64,000 bases of DNA, from NCBI GenBank assembly GCA_017450685.1, contig JAFSTB010000004.1, forward strand, positions 18,774-82,773. The letters are read 5' to 3'. The translations under genes were made by a program, and so were the position numbers. The notes beneath the pieces were generated by a model, which saw only the letters and a list, made by a program, of their open reading frames with translations, searched no databases and had not been told where the DNA came from. Below are positions 38,457 to 46,192 of the stretch, in pieces (the first letter of the stretch is position 1; each line of letters opens with the position of its first letter). This stretch comes from Paludibacteraceae bacterium (GTDB taxonomy: Bacteria; Bacteroidota; Bacteroidia; Bacteroidales; Paludibacteraceae).

Positions 38457-39248
38457 TCAGAATAAGTAAAAATCTTTTGTCAAAGAAGCATATTCTTCAC
38501 TCCTGGGTGCGTTGTGTGATGCGATACACAAATTGTTGCTTTGGTATGGGACGGTGAAGGCGGGGTAAGTGTCGGACGTGAGGAGTGGGGTGCAGGGACG
38601 GTATTCCCATTCGATGAGTATTCGGTGGCTGGGTTTAGCGGGTGATGGTTGCACTTGTGTCAGGCGGGTCAGATACAGTGAGTGTTGTGCAGCCAGTGTC
38701 AGTGCTGATTGGCGGTCTTGTGCGGGAAGGATGAGTGATAGTCTGCCAAAGGGTATAAGCAGTTCTGCTGCTGCGGCTATGATATGGTGAAAAGAGAGTG
38801 TGTCTGTTTGTCGGGCTAAGCGTCTTTCTTTATTGGGTGATGGCAGAGCATCGGCAAAGAAAGGCGGGTTGCTCACTACAAGACAGTATTCTGACTGACA
38901 GCTGTTAACATCTGTCTGTTGATGTCTTTTGTCAAGTAAGTCGTTGAGCGAGAGGTGTTGTGCTTTTAGTCGGTTGTGCCATGGTGATAGGGTGAAGTTG
39001 TGTTGTGCTTGCAGTGCTGCCGTCGGTTCAATGTCGATAGCGTCAATAAGTGCTGTCTGACATCGCTGTGCTAGCATTAGAGCCACCACTCCGCTGCCGG
39101 TGCCGATATCCAGACAGCGGATAGGGGTTGTGTTGTTAGTGGGTATGGCAGTCCAAGCACCAAGCAGAACACCGTCGGTGTTCACTTTCATTGCGCAGCG
39201 GTCATGCCATACGGTGAACTGTCGGAAGCGGAAGAAAGGTGTGCTCAT
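38457..39248 (-). CDS. trmN6: tRNA1(Val) adenine37-N6-methyltransferase (TrmN6/YfiC)
   Basis: A 263-residue class I SAM methyltransferase. The N-terminus FRFRQFTVWHDRCAMKVNTDGVLLGAW is characteristic of TrmN6, which makes m6A37 in tRNA-Val. SAM-binding LDIGTGSGVVALMLAQR and the adenine-N6 catalytic motif NPPFF are present. The start at 39246-39248 is supported by this conserved beginning and means the gene overlaps the end of the upstream permease gene by 47 nt. Confidence 0.9.
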   Translation of the reverse strand: MSTPFFRFRQFTVWHDRCAMKVNTDGVLLGAWTAIPTNNTTPIRCLDIGTGSGVVALMLAQRCQTALIDAIDIEPTAALQAQHNFTLSPWHNRLKAQHLSLNDLLDKRHQQTDVNSCQSEYCLVVSNPPFFADALPSPNKERRLARQTDTLSFHHIIAAAAELLIPFGRLSLILPAQDRQSALTLAAQHSLYLTRLTQVQPSPAKPSHRILIEWEYRPCTPLLTSDTYPAFTVPYQSNNLCIASHNAPRSEEYASLTKDFYLF

Positions 39249-39933
39249 GCTCGTGGTGGTGCATAAGGTGAAGGGTGAGATAGAGTCCGTAGCAGAGGAA
39301 GATAAGTGCGCAGGCGTAGCGGAAATAGTGCTCGAAGCGGTGCAGCCGTTCGTTGAGTTGTGTTATGGTGATAGTGCTATATGCTATCAGCCATGCCAGT
39401 AGCAGTATAGGCAAGGCGGTGGCTAAGGCAAAGACGATGGGCATAGACCAAGTCATAGCCGCTGAATAATTGCCGGACACAGCCATCTCTATCATTGTGA
39501 AGAAATACATCAGTCGGTGCGGACAAAAAGCAATGGCGAAGAAGATGCCTAACATAAACGCCCATAGTCCGCTGCTTTTGTCGTCCACCGTTTGCAGCCA
39601 ACGGTTCATACCGTGGTCGTGGTTGTGGTGCAGATGACCGCTGAAGAAAAGAAAGATACCGCACAGAATCATAAAGACGGCGAGCAACGGTTCACCCCAA
39701 TAAGACATAAAATGCTGAATGGTATCAGTCTGTGCACCCATAATAAAAGGAATACTGAACAGCAGATAGGTGAGCAGTTTACCTAAGGCGAACATTATAC
39801 CTGTTATGAAGACGCGGCGTTTATTCTGCATCTCGCGGTCTATATAGCCTATGGCGGCAATAGAGGTGAACAGAGTGCAGGGGTCAAGAATCATCAGAAG
39901 ACCTAACAGAAAAGCGGTAAACAGTGCAGACAT
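39202..39933 (-). CDS. CcdA/DsbD-like six-helix permease with histidine-rich segments
   Basis: A 243-residue membrane protein with six predicted helices. One cysteine lies in helix 1 (LMILDPCTLF) and one in helix 4 (IAFCPHRLMY), the paired-cysteine layout of the CcdA/DsbD/ArsG-like electron-transfer permeases. A loop with HLHHNHDHG and a C-terminal tail with HHHEHEH suggest metal binding. The start was set at ATG 39931-39933 (MSALFTAF). No thioredoxin-like partner is adjacent. It could carry reductant across the membrane or export a metal/metalloid compound; this is not resolvable from sequence. Confidence 0.65.
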   Translation of the reverse strand: MSALFTAFLLGLLMILDPCTLFTSIAAIGYIDREMQNKRRVFITGIMFALGKLLTYLLFSIPFIMGAQTDTIQHFMSYWGEPLLAVFMILCGIFLFFSGHLHHNHDHGMNRWLQTVDDKSSGLWAFMLGIFFAIAFCPHRLMYFFTMIEMAVSGNYSAAMTWSMPIVFALATALPILLLAWLIAYSTITITQLNERLHRFEHYFRYACALIFLCYGLYLTLHLMHHHEHEHTFLPLPTVHRMA

Positions 39934-39971
39934 AAGATAGGAATATAGATATATCTTGTTGATTTGGGCTG

Positions 39972-40003
39972 CAAAGGTACGGTTTTTGTTGTAAGTAAGC
40001 AAA
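39972..40003 (-). promoter_or_regulatory. Promoter of the CcdA-like permease / trmN6 unit
   Basis: On the minus strand, -33 TTTG (40000-40003) and -7 TACCTTTG (39972-39979), 20 nt apart. Confidence 0.78.
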
Positions 40004-40039
40004 AGATAATGTTCAATTGTCATTTCTCGGTAGTACGAT

Positions 40040-41968
40040 ATGAGGAAGTCAGTACTTTTGTTTTTGTTTGTAAGTCTGTTGTTGTCTTGTCAGTCGTCGT
40101 CTGATAAGATACAAGAGTATGAGTCAAGGGCGGATGAGACCTTGCAGCAGATGTCGCATTTTCTTGCCGAGCAGGATATGGATTCGCTGCGGTTGGCTAC
40201 TATCGGGAAAGAGGATGTCGAATATTTCATTTTCAACGGACTGGAGTTGGTCTATTGGTCGGACAGCCGTTTGGACTTGATCTCTATCGACTGGAATAAG
40301 TCCGACGAGTGGCATACGGCAACATGGGGCAATGCCTCTGTCAGATACAAGTGGAAGCGATGGGGTGGGTTGCGCCTGATGGCTGTGGTCATTGAGAGGT
40401 GGAGCGATTATGATACATTGGGCGACACTAAGTATCGACCCACTATGAAAGTGAATATCTATTTCATTATCATCCTGCTTCTTTTTATAGGACTGATAAC
40501 GTGGGGTGTCGTTGGTGTGCTGAAAGCACACGGGTTCAGCAATATGCGACTCCAAACCAAATTCCAGTATCTGGTCATCTCTCTGTTCTTGTTAGCCTTC
40601 CTGTATATTTTCTCTATGTTGGTGGTGTATGTGCGCAAGCACTACGAGCGACATCAAGTGACATTATTGCAGGATAAGTGTCGGTATATACGTCAGTCGT
40701 TGCAGGGTATGGACGATGATCTGTTGTCGCTCTCTGTTCTTTATCAAGTGCCGGTGCATATATATGATTACAACGGTCAGTTGGTGGCAAGTTCGTCTTT
40801 TGAGGTAAGCGAGATAGATATCCTTTCCACCCGTTTGTCGCCGCAGGTCTTGTTTGCCGACCATCGTTTGTCGGCTGACACCGTCCTTTTGGTCAAAGAG
40901 CAAATGGGACGCTTGCGTTCACTCACTGCCTACACGTCCATTGTCAGTGCCGATAACTTAAAGCAGGGCTATTTAGCCGTACCATATATATTATCAGAGG
41001 ACGAGATGGCACGTGAGGTGGATAGTTTTCTCAGTCGTTTGCTGCCTGCCTATATAGTGGTGTTGGTATTGGCGATATGTCTGTCGATCTTCATTGCCCG
41101 CACCTTGGTGCAACCTATCCGTCTGCTCAGCGCGAAAATGAAAAGTTACCGTTATGGCAATCCCAATAACCATATACGTTATGATAATAAGGATGAGATA
41201 GGTGAGTTGGCAGACCACTATAATGATATGGTTGATTCTCTTGACGAGGCGTTCCTGCGTTTGGCGCAGTCGGAGCGCGACTCGGCATGGCGCACTATGG
41301 CTCGGCAAATCGCGCACGAGATCAACAACCCCCTAACCCCGATGAAACTGACTATCCAACAGTTGCAGCGCACCAAAGGTACCGACCGCTTTGACGAGTA
41401 CTTTGCCAAATCCACCCGCACACTGTTGGAACAGATGGACACACTAAGCCGTATAGCTTCCTCTTTCTCCACTTTTGCCAAGATGCCAGAAGTGAGAGTG
41501 AGTGAGGTGGATGTGGCACAGAAACTGACAGCAGCCATCGCTCTGTTCGCTCACAATGAACAGAATATACCTATCCGATATATAGGTCCGAATGAGCATG
41601 TGGTGGCTTGGGCGGATAGAGAACAAATAGTGGAGGTATTCACCAATATATTAAAGAACGCCTTGCAGGCTTTGGAAGGAAATAAAAACGGCGATATCAT
41701 CGTTATCCTGCAAGACACGGAGCAGGAAGTGGTCATCACCATCTCCGACAACGGACCGGGCATATCACCCGAGATAAAAGACCGTATCTTCCTGCCTAAT
41801 TTCACCACCAAATCCACCGGAACGGGTCTGGGACTCGCCATCACAAAAAACATCGTGGAAGGCAGCGGTGGCAACATTTCCTTTGAAACGGGCGAAAAAG
41901 GTACGAAATTTTTTGTACGATTGAAAAAAAGCCGTAACTTTGCGCGTCAATATGCACAAAAAGCATAA
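40040..41968 (+). CDS. NtrY-like sensor histidine kinase
   Basis: A 642-residue membrane sensor kinase. It starts with a lipoprotein-like signal (lipobox LLSC, Cys17), then a ~120-residue extracytoplasmic part, transmembrane helices at about 140-161, 177-198 and 338-358, a second extracytoplasmic sensor between the last two, a HAMP linker (RTLVQPIRLLSAKMKSYRYG), the phospho-acceptor H-box QIAHEINNPLTPMK, and the ATPase domain with N-box FTNILKNALQAL, G1 ISDNGPGI and G2 GTGLGLAITKNI. No response regulator is adjacent. The 3' end of the gene contains the gdhA promoter. The stimulus is unknown. Confidence 0.85.
   Translation: MRKSVLLFLFVSLLLSCQSSSDKIQEYESRADETLQQMSHFLAEQDMDSLRLATIGKEDVEYFIFNGLELVYWSDSRLDLISIDWNKSDEWHTATWGNASVRYKWKRWGGLRLMAVVIERWSDYDTLGDTKYRPTMKVNIYFIIILLLFIGLITWGVVGVLKAHGFSNMRLQTKFQYLVISLFLLAFLYIFSMLVVYVRKHYERHQVTLLQDKCRYIRQSLQGMDDDLLSLSVLYQVPVHIYDYNGQLVASSSFEVSEIDILSTRLSPQVLFADHRLSADTVLLVKEQMGRLRSLTAYTSIVSADNLKQGYLAVPYILSEDEMAREVDSFLSRLLPAYIVVLVLAICLSIFIARTLVQPIRLLSAKMKSYRYGNPNNHIRYDNKDEIGELADHYNDMVDSLDEAFLRLAQSERDSAWRTMARQIAHEINNPLTPMKLTIQQLQRTKGTDRFDEYFAKSTRTLLEQMDTLSRIASSFSTFAKMPEVRVSEVDVAQKLTAAIALFAHNEQNIPIRYIGPNEHVVAWADREQIVEVFTNILKNALQALEGNKNGDIIVILQDTEQEVVITISDNGPGISPEIKDRIFLPNFTTKSTGTGLGLAITKNIVEGSGGNISFETGEKGTKFFVRLKKSRNFARQYAQKA
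41912..41942 (+). promoter_or_regulatory. gdhA promoter inside the histidine kinase 3' end
   Basis: -33 TTTG (41912-41915) and -7 TAACTTTG (41935-41942), 19 nt apart, wholly within the kinase coding sequence and 57 nt before the gdhA ATG. Confidence 0.72.
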
Positions 41969-41999
41969 ACAATTTTTTAATTAACTAATTGATTTAGTG

Positions 42000-43346
42000 A
42001 TGAAAACTGCTGAAATTATGCAGCAACTTGCTGCAAAGCACCCCGGTGAGTCAGAGTATCTGCAGGCGGTGGAAGAGGTTCTCAATTCGATTGAGGAAGT
42101 GTATAACCAGCATCCTGAGTACGAGAAGGCAAAGATCATTGAGCGTATGGTTGAGCCCGACCGTATCTTCACTTTCCGCGTTACATGGGTAGATGACAAA
42201 GGTGAGGTTCAGTCCAACCTCGGTTATCGTGTACAGTTCAATTCAGCCATTGGCCCGTACAAAGGCGGATTGCGTTTCCACAAGGCTGTTACCCCCAGTA
42301 TGCTGAAGTTCCTCGGTTTTGAGCAGACCTTTAAGAACGCACTGACCACTCTGCCAATGGGCGGCGGTAAAGGTGGTTCGGATTTCGACCCCGTGGGCAA
42401 GTCAGATGCTGAGATTATGCGTTTCTGCCAAGCCTTTATGCTGGAGTTGTGGCGTTGCATCGGTCCTGACCAAGACGTACCTGCCGGTGACGTAGGCGTA
42501 GGCGGTCGTGAGATCGGTTTCCTCAACGGTATGTATCAGAAACTCAGCCGTCAGTATCACACCGGCGTTCTCACCGGTAAGGGTATGACCTTCGGCGGCT
42601 CCGTTCTTCGCCCCGAAGCAACAGGTTTTGGTGCTCTCTATTTCACACAACACGTGCTGCATACGGCAGGTAAAGATATCAAGGGTTGCCGCGTGGCATT
42701 GTCAGGCTTCGGTAATGTGGCTTGGGGTGCTGCTATCAAGGCTACCGAACTGGGTGCCAAAGTGGTGGCTATCTCAGGTCCGGACGGCGTATGCGAGATA
42801 AAAGACGGTATCACCAAAGAGATGATTGACTATATGCTCGTTATGCGTGCTTCCAACCGCAATAAAGTGCAAGATATGGCTGACAAATTCCCTGCTCAAG
42901 CACAGTTCACCGCCGGTAAGAAAGCATGGAGCGTCAAATGTGATATCGCTCTGCCTTGCGCCTTCCAAAACGAACTGAGTGAAGACGATGCCAAAGAGTT
43001 GGTTAAGAACGGCACATGGTGCTGCTGCGAGGTAAGTAACATGGGTTGCCAACCCGGTGCTATCCACTACTTCCAATCGCAGAAAGGCTTCCTCTTCGCC
43101 CCGGGTAAAGCAGTCAATGCCGGTGGTGTGGCTACCTCAGGTCTGGAAATGACACAGAACGCCGAGCATATCTCGTGGGATGAGAAAGAGGTGGACGAGC
43201 GTCTGCACGGTATCATGCGTTCCATTCACGAACAATGCGTGAAATTCGGTACACAAGCCGATGGCACTATCGACTATGTCAAAGGTGCTAACATAGCAGG
43301 CTTTATGAAGGTGGCACAAGCCATGCTCGAACAAGGTATAATCTAA
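42000..43346 (+). CDS. gdhA: Glutamate dehydrogenase (hexameric, NADP-type)
   Basis: A 448-residue enzyme interconverting glutamate and 2-oxoglutarate plus ammonia. Conserved segments: GYRVQFNSAIGPYKGGLRFH and LPMGGGKGGSDFDP (catalytic Lys), PAGDVGVGGREIGF, and the Rossmann LSGFGNVAWGAA followed by ISGPDG. It belongs to the ~450-residue GdhA class. The ATG at 42000 was chosen over an in-frame GTG three bases upstream. It has its own promoter and a strong terminator. Ammonia released by the lysine pathway encoded just downstream could feed or be balanced by it. Confidence 0.95.
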   Translation: MKTAEIMQQLAAKHPGESEYLQAVEEVLNSIEEVYNQHPEYEKAKIIERMVEPDRIFTFRVTWVDDKGEVQSNLGYRVQFNSAIGPYKGGLRFHKAVTPSMLKFLGFEQTFKNALTTLPMGGGKGGSDFDPVGKSDAEIMRFCQAFMLELWRCIGPDQDVPAGDVGVGGREIGFLNGMYQKLSRQYHTGVLTGKGMTFGGSVLRPEATGFGALYFTQHVLHTAGKDIKGCRVALSGFGNVAWGAAIKATELGAKVVAISGPDGVCEIKDGITKEMIDYMLVMRASNRNKVQDMADKFPAQAQFTAGKKAWSVKCDIALPCAFQNELSEDDAKELVKNGTWCCCEVSNMGCQPGAIHYFQSQKGFLFAPGKAVNAGGVATSGLEMTQNAEHISWDEKEVDERLHGIMRSIHEQCVKFGTQADGTIDYVKGANIAGFMKVAQAMLEQGII

Positions 43347-43360
43347 ATCAACTAAAACGA

Positions 43361-43394
43361 CTGTGTCAGCCGATGAAGGCTGACACAGTTTTTT
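43361..43394 (+). terminator. Rho-independent terminator of gdhA
   Basis: Perfect 11-bp stem CTGTGTCAGCC / GGCTGACACAG with a 6-nt loop and T6, 15 nt after the gdhA stop. Confidence 0.93.
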
Positions 43395-43597
43395 AAGGGA
43401 ACTTCGAAAAATTGCTTTATGGAGAATTTTGAATTTTTATCGAGCAGATTTTTGGTTTGAGTGAGGGAGCAATGCGAGCATTGTGACCGAGTGAAAATCA
43501 AAAAGATGCCGATAAAAAACAAAATTATTTAAAAAAGCGAAAAGAGTTCCAAGCTTGTATTATTAATGATTTCGCGGGAATTTTTAGAAGTTCCCTT
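43395..43597 (+). mobile_element. MITE-like element with 18-bp terminal inverted repeats
   Basis: Left end AAGGGAACTTCGAAAAAT (43395-43412) and right end ATTTTTAGAAGTTCCCTT (43580-43597) are inverted repeats with one mismatch, 203 nt apart, enclosing no gene. If the ends are taken one base inside, both flanks read TTA, a possible 3-bp target duplication. The interior has a small CAATG-CGAG-CATTG hairpin. No transposase is present; size and ends fit a non-autonomous element. It lies between the gdhA terminator and kbl, with the right end 13 nt before the kbl ATG. Confidence 0.6.
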
Positions 43598-43610
43598 TAT
43601 ATCTAACACT

Positions 43611-44810
43611 ATGTATCAGGATTTTCAAAAACACTTGCAACAAACGTTGCAGGAGATAAAAGATGCCGGTCTTTATAAGACAGAGCGCGTTATCATCACT
43701 CCTCAGTCGTCCGGCATACAAGTGCAAGGAGAGAACGGTCCGGTGGATGTCATCAACTTCTGCGCTAATAACTATCTGGGTTTGGCAGACAACAAAGAAC
43801 TGATTGAAGCCGCCAAGGCTCGTATGGATGTACGCGGTTATGGTATGGCATCCGTTCGTTTCATCTGCGGCACACAAGATACGCATAAGATGCTCGAAAA
43901 AGCCATCTCCGACTTCTTCGGCACCGAAGATACTATTCTCTACGCTGCTTGCTTTGATGCCAACGGCGGACTGTTTGAACCCCTGCTCACAGCCGAAGAT
44001 GCTATCATCTCAGACGCACTCAACCACGCTTCCATCATCGATGGTGTACGCCTGTGCAAAGCCGTACGCTACCGTTATGCCAACGGAGATATGGAAGACC
44101 TCGAAAAGCAGTTGCAAGCCGCTCAAGCACAACGTTTCCGTATCATAGCCACCGACGGTGTCTTCTCTATGGACGGCAACGTATGTCCGCTTGATAAGAT
44201 TTACGAACTGGCACAGAAATACAACGCTATGGTGATGGTGGACGAGAGCCACTCGGCAGGCGTGGTAGGTAAGACCGGTCACGGCGTAACCGAGCAGTAC
44301 AACCTGCGCGGAAAGATAGAGGTGCTAACCGGCACGCTCGGCAAAGCCTTTGGCGGTTCGGTAGGCGGATTCACTACAGGCAAGAAAGAGATTATCGACC
44401 TGCTGCGTCAGCGTAGTCGTCCATACCTCTTTTCTAACTCTATCCCGCCAATGGTGGCTGCCGCTGCTCTGAAGACCTTTGAGTTGCTCACACGCGACAA
44501 TACCCTGCAAGACCGTCTGCACGAGAATACCGACTATTTTGTGGAGAAGATGAAAGCCGCCGGCTTCGACATCAAACCTACGCAGTCGGCTATCTGTGCC
44601 GTTATGCTCTACGACGCTCGTCTCAGTCAGGAGTTCGCAGCAGCACTCCAACAAGAGGGCATCTACGTAACGGGCTTCTACTACCCCGTAGTGCCGCAAG
44701 GACAAGCACGTATACGCGTTCAACTCTCGGCAGCACATACACGTGAACAACTCGACAAAGGTATTGCCGCTTTCACTAAGGTGGGCAAGCAATTGGGAGT
44801 GATTAAATAA
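43611..44810 (+). CDS. kbl: Glycine C-acetyltransferase (2-amino-3-ketobutyrate CoA ligase)
   Basis: A 399-residue fold-type I PLP enzyme of the alpha-oxoamine synthase family, cleaving 2-amino-3-ketobutyrate with CoA to glycine and acetyl-CoA in threonine breakdown. It has INFCANNYLGLA, GYGMASVRFICGTQDTHK (diagnostic for Kbl), VDESHSAGVVG and the Schiff-base lysine in TGTLGKAFGGSVGG. The start is ATG 43611 (MYQDFQKHL). An in-frame ATG at 43566 would read through the right end of the MITE-like element and is unlikely. No threonine dehydrogenase is adjacent. Confidence 0.92.
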   Translation: MYQDFQKHLQQTLQEIKDAGLYKTERVIITPQSSGIQVQGENGPVDVINFCANNYLGLADNKELIEAAKARMDVRGYGMASVRFICGTQDTHKMLEKAISDFFGTEDTILYAACFDANGGLFEPLLTAEDAIISDALNHASIIDGVRLCKAVRYRYANGDMEDLEKQLQAAQAQRFRIIATDGVFSMDGNVCPLDKIYELAQKYNAMVMVDESHSAGVVGKTGHGVTEQYNLRGKIEVLTGTLGKAFGGSVGGFTTGKKEIIDLLRQRSRPYLFSNSIPPMVAAAALKTFELLTRDNTLQDRLHENTDYFVEKMKAAGFDIKPTQSAICAVMLYDARLSQEFAAALQQEGIYVTGFYYPVVPQGQARIRVQLSAAHTREQLDKGIAAFTKVGKQLGVIK

Positions 44811-44855
44811 CCCAAAATATAGTCAAGTTAAAACAACCGTAAAAAGACGGTTTAA

Positions 44856-44888
44856 GCAGTGTGCAAGCCCTTGCACACTGCTGTTTTT
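44856..44888 (+). terminator. Terminator after kbl
   Basis: 12-bp perfect stem GCAGTGTGCAAG / CTTGCACACTGC with a 2-nt loop, followed by TGTTTTTAT. A smaller hairpin AACCGT/ACGGTT lies just before it at 44835-44852. Confidence 0.85.
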
Positions 44889-44929
44889 ATATAAAAATAA
44901 GGCTAATGAAATTAGATTTTTAACAAAAG

Positions 44930-44947
44930 TGTGCAAAATCTTGCACA
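44930..44947. promoter_or_regulatory. Perfect dyad TGTGCAA-AATC-TTGCACA at the lysine operon promoter
   Basis: A 7-bp perfect palindrome with a 4-nt spacer whose right arm covers the -33 box. This is a good operator candidate, by geometry close to sites of Crp/Fnr-type regulators. The related sequence GTGTGCAAG/CTTGCACAC forms the kbl terminator 60 nt upstream, which complicates interpretation. Confidence 0.5.
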
Positions 44948-44971
44948 ATCATTTTTCTTTGGCTAACTTTG
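44940..44971 (+). promoter_or_regulatory. Promoter of the lysine fermentation operon
   Basis: -33 CTTG (44940-44943) in CTTGCACAATC and -7 TAACTTTG (44964-44971), 20 nt apart, 45 nt before the first start codon. No other full promoter of this quality was seen across the operon. Confidence 0.8.
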
Positions 44972-45016
44972 CCGCAAATTACCAAATGCGACAGAATAAC
45001 ACAAAATATTACTACT

Positions 45017-45667
45017 ATGAACAAACTTATTTCATTAGCACAAGCAGTGGAAAAAGTGCATGATGGTATGACCATTATGTTCGGCGGTTTTTTGGGTAAT
45101 GGCAGTCCGACGCAGATAACCGATGCGTTGGTGGAGAAGGGTGTGAAAGACCTCACTATCATTGCCAATGACACGGCGTTTGACAATGTGGCACACGGCA
45201 AGTTGGTTGCTAATCACCAGGTTAAGCGCGCCATCGTGTCGCATACGGGTACTAACAAAGAGACGGCTATTCAGAAGAACGCCGGTACTCTTATAGTTGA
45301 CTATGTGCCGCAAGGTACTCTGGCAGAGCGTATTCGTGCCAAAGGTGCCGGTTTGGGCGGCGTATTGACACCGACAGGAATAGGTACGATTATGGCAGAC
45401 GGCAAAGAGGTGGTGAAGATAGACGGCAAGGACTATCTGTTGGAGAAGCCACTCGGTGCTGACATCGCTATTCTGCGCGCCAACATTGTGGATGAGGACG
45501 GCAATATGGTGTTCCTCGGTACGACGCAGAACTTCAATCCGTTGATGGCTACTGCTGCCGACTATGTGATAGTGGAAGCCGAGAAACTGGTGAAACGTGG
45601 TGAGATAGCACCTGAGCAAGTGCACGCCTCAGGTATTTATGTGGATGCTATCTATGTTGAGCAATAA
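45017..45667 (+). CDS. atoD: Butyrate-acetoacetate CoA-transferase subunit A
   Basis: A 216-residue 3-oxoacid CoA-transferase alpha-type subunit. It has the GMTIMFGGFLGNGSP loop, TGTNKE and YVPQGTLAERIRAKGAGLGGVLTPTGIGT, typical of subunit A. With subunit B (56548-57204) it would move CoA from butyryl-CoA to acetoacetate, giving butyrate and acetoacetyl-CoA. The start at ATG 45017 (MNKLISLAQ) was preferred to an upstream in-frame ATG that overlaps the promoter. It is the first gene of the operon; its partner is encoded 11 kb downstream. Confidence 0.9.
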   Translation: MNKLISLAQAVEKVHDGMTIMFGGFLGNGSPTQITDALVEKGVKDLTIIANDTAFDNVAHGKLVANHQVKRAIVSHTGTNKETAIQKNAGTLIVDYVPQGTLAERIRAKGAGLGGVLTPTGIGTIMADGKEVVKIDGKDYLLEKPLGADIAILRANIVDEDGNMVFLGTTQNFNPLMATAADYVIVEAEKLVKRGEIAPEQVHASGIYVDAIYVEQ

Positions 45668-45727
45668 ACTTTCAACTCTCAACTAAAAAAACTTCTCTAA
45701 ACTCTAAACTTTCAACTCTCAACTAAC
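45668..45727 (+). repeat. Leader repeat before kal
   Basis: Two copies of TTTCAACTCTCAACTAA separated by CTTCTCTAAACTCTAAAC, filling the gap between atoD and kal and ending just before the ATG. Confidence 0.8.
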
Positions 45728-45728
45728 T

Positions 45729-46115
45729 ATGGAATACAGGACTAAACTCAGACTTCGTATGAGTGCCAAGGACGCTCATTACGGTGGTAATCTTGTTGAT
45801 GGTGCCCACATGGTGCATCTTTTTGGTGATGTGGCTACCGAACTGCTCATTATGCGTGACGGTGACGAAGGTCTGTTCCGCGCATACGATAGTATCGATT
45901 TTCTTGCGCCTGTTTATGCCGGCGATTATATAGAGGCAGAAGGCTGGATTGACCGTGAGGGCAACACCTCTCGTCATATGATGTTCGAGGCACGAAAAGT
46001 GGCTATTGCTCGTCCGGATATATCTCCCTCGGCTGCCGACGAGTTGGATGAGCCGATAGTGGTATGCCGTGCAAGCGGCACCTGTGTAACACCTAAAGAC
46101 TGCCAAAGAAAATAG
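45729..46115 (+). CDS. kal: 3-Aminobutyryl-CoA ammonia-lyase
   Basis: A 128-residue hotdog-fold enzyme. It removes ammonia from L-3-aminobutyryl-CoA to give crotonyl-CoA. The segment [24 protein letters not shown] followed by [21 protein letters not shown] matches the Kal family found in lysine fermentation clusters (Fusobacterium, Clostridium, Porphyromonas), and the length is right. It lies directly upstream of kce, whose product it uses. Confidence 0.88.
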   Translation: MEYRTKLRLRMSAKDAHYGGNLVDGAHMVHLFGDVATELLIMRDGDEGLFRAYDSIDFLAPVYAGDYIEAEGWIDREGNTSRHMMFEARKVAIARPDISPSAADELDEPIVVCRASGTCVTPKDCQRK

Positions 46116-46121
46116 TCAATA

Positions 46122-46190
46122 AGAGTTGAAAGTCTGACCAACTTTCAACTCTCAACTCTCAACTAACCAACTTCTCTCAACTCTAAACTA
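46122..46190 (+). repeat. Leader repeat before kce, with hairpin
   Basis: Repeats of CAACTCTCAACT/CTCTAAACTA before the kce ATG. The upstream end carries one copy in the opposite orientation, so GAGTTGAAAGT (46123-46133) and ACTTTCAACTC (46141-46151) form a perfect 11-bp hairpin. Confidence 0.75.
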
Positions 46191-46192
46191 AG

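Noticed and set aside
43566-43610. Upstream ATG of Kbl
   Set aside because: Would be translated from the right end of the MITE-like element; the family N-terminus starts at 43611.
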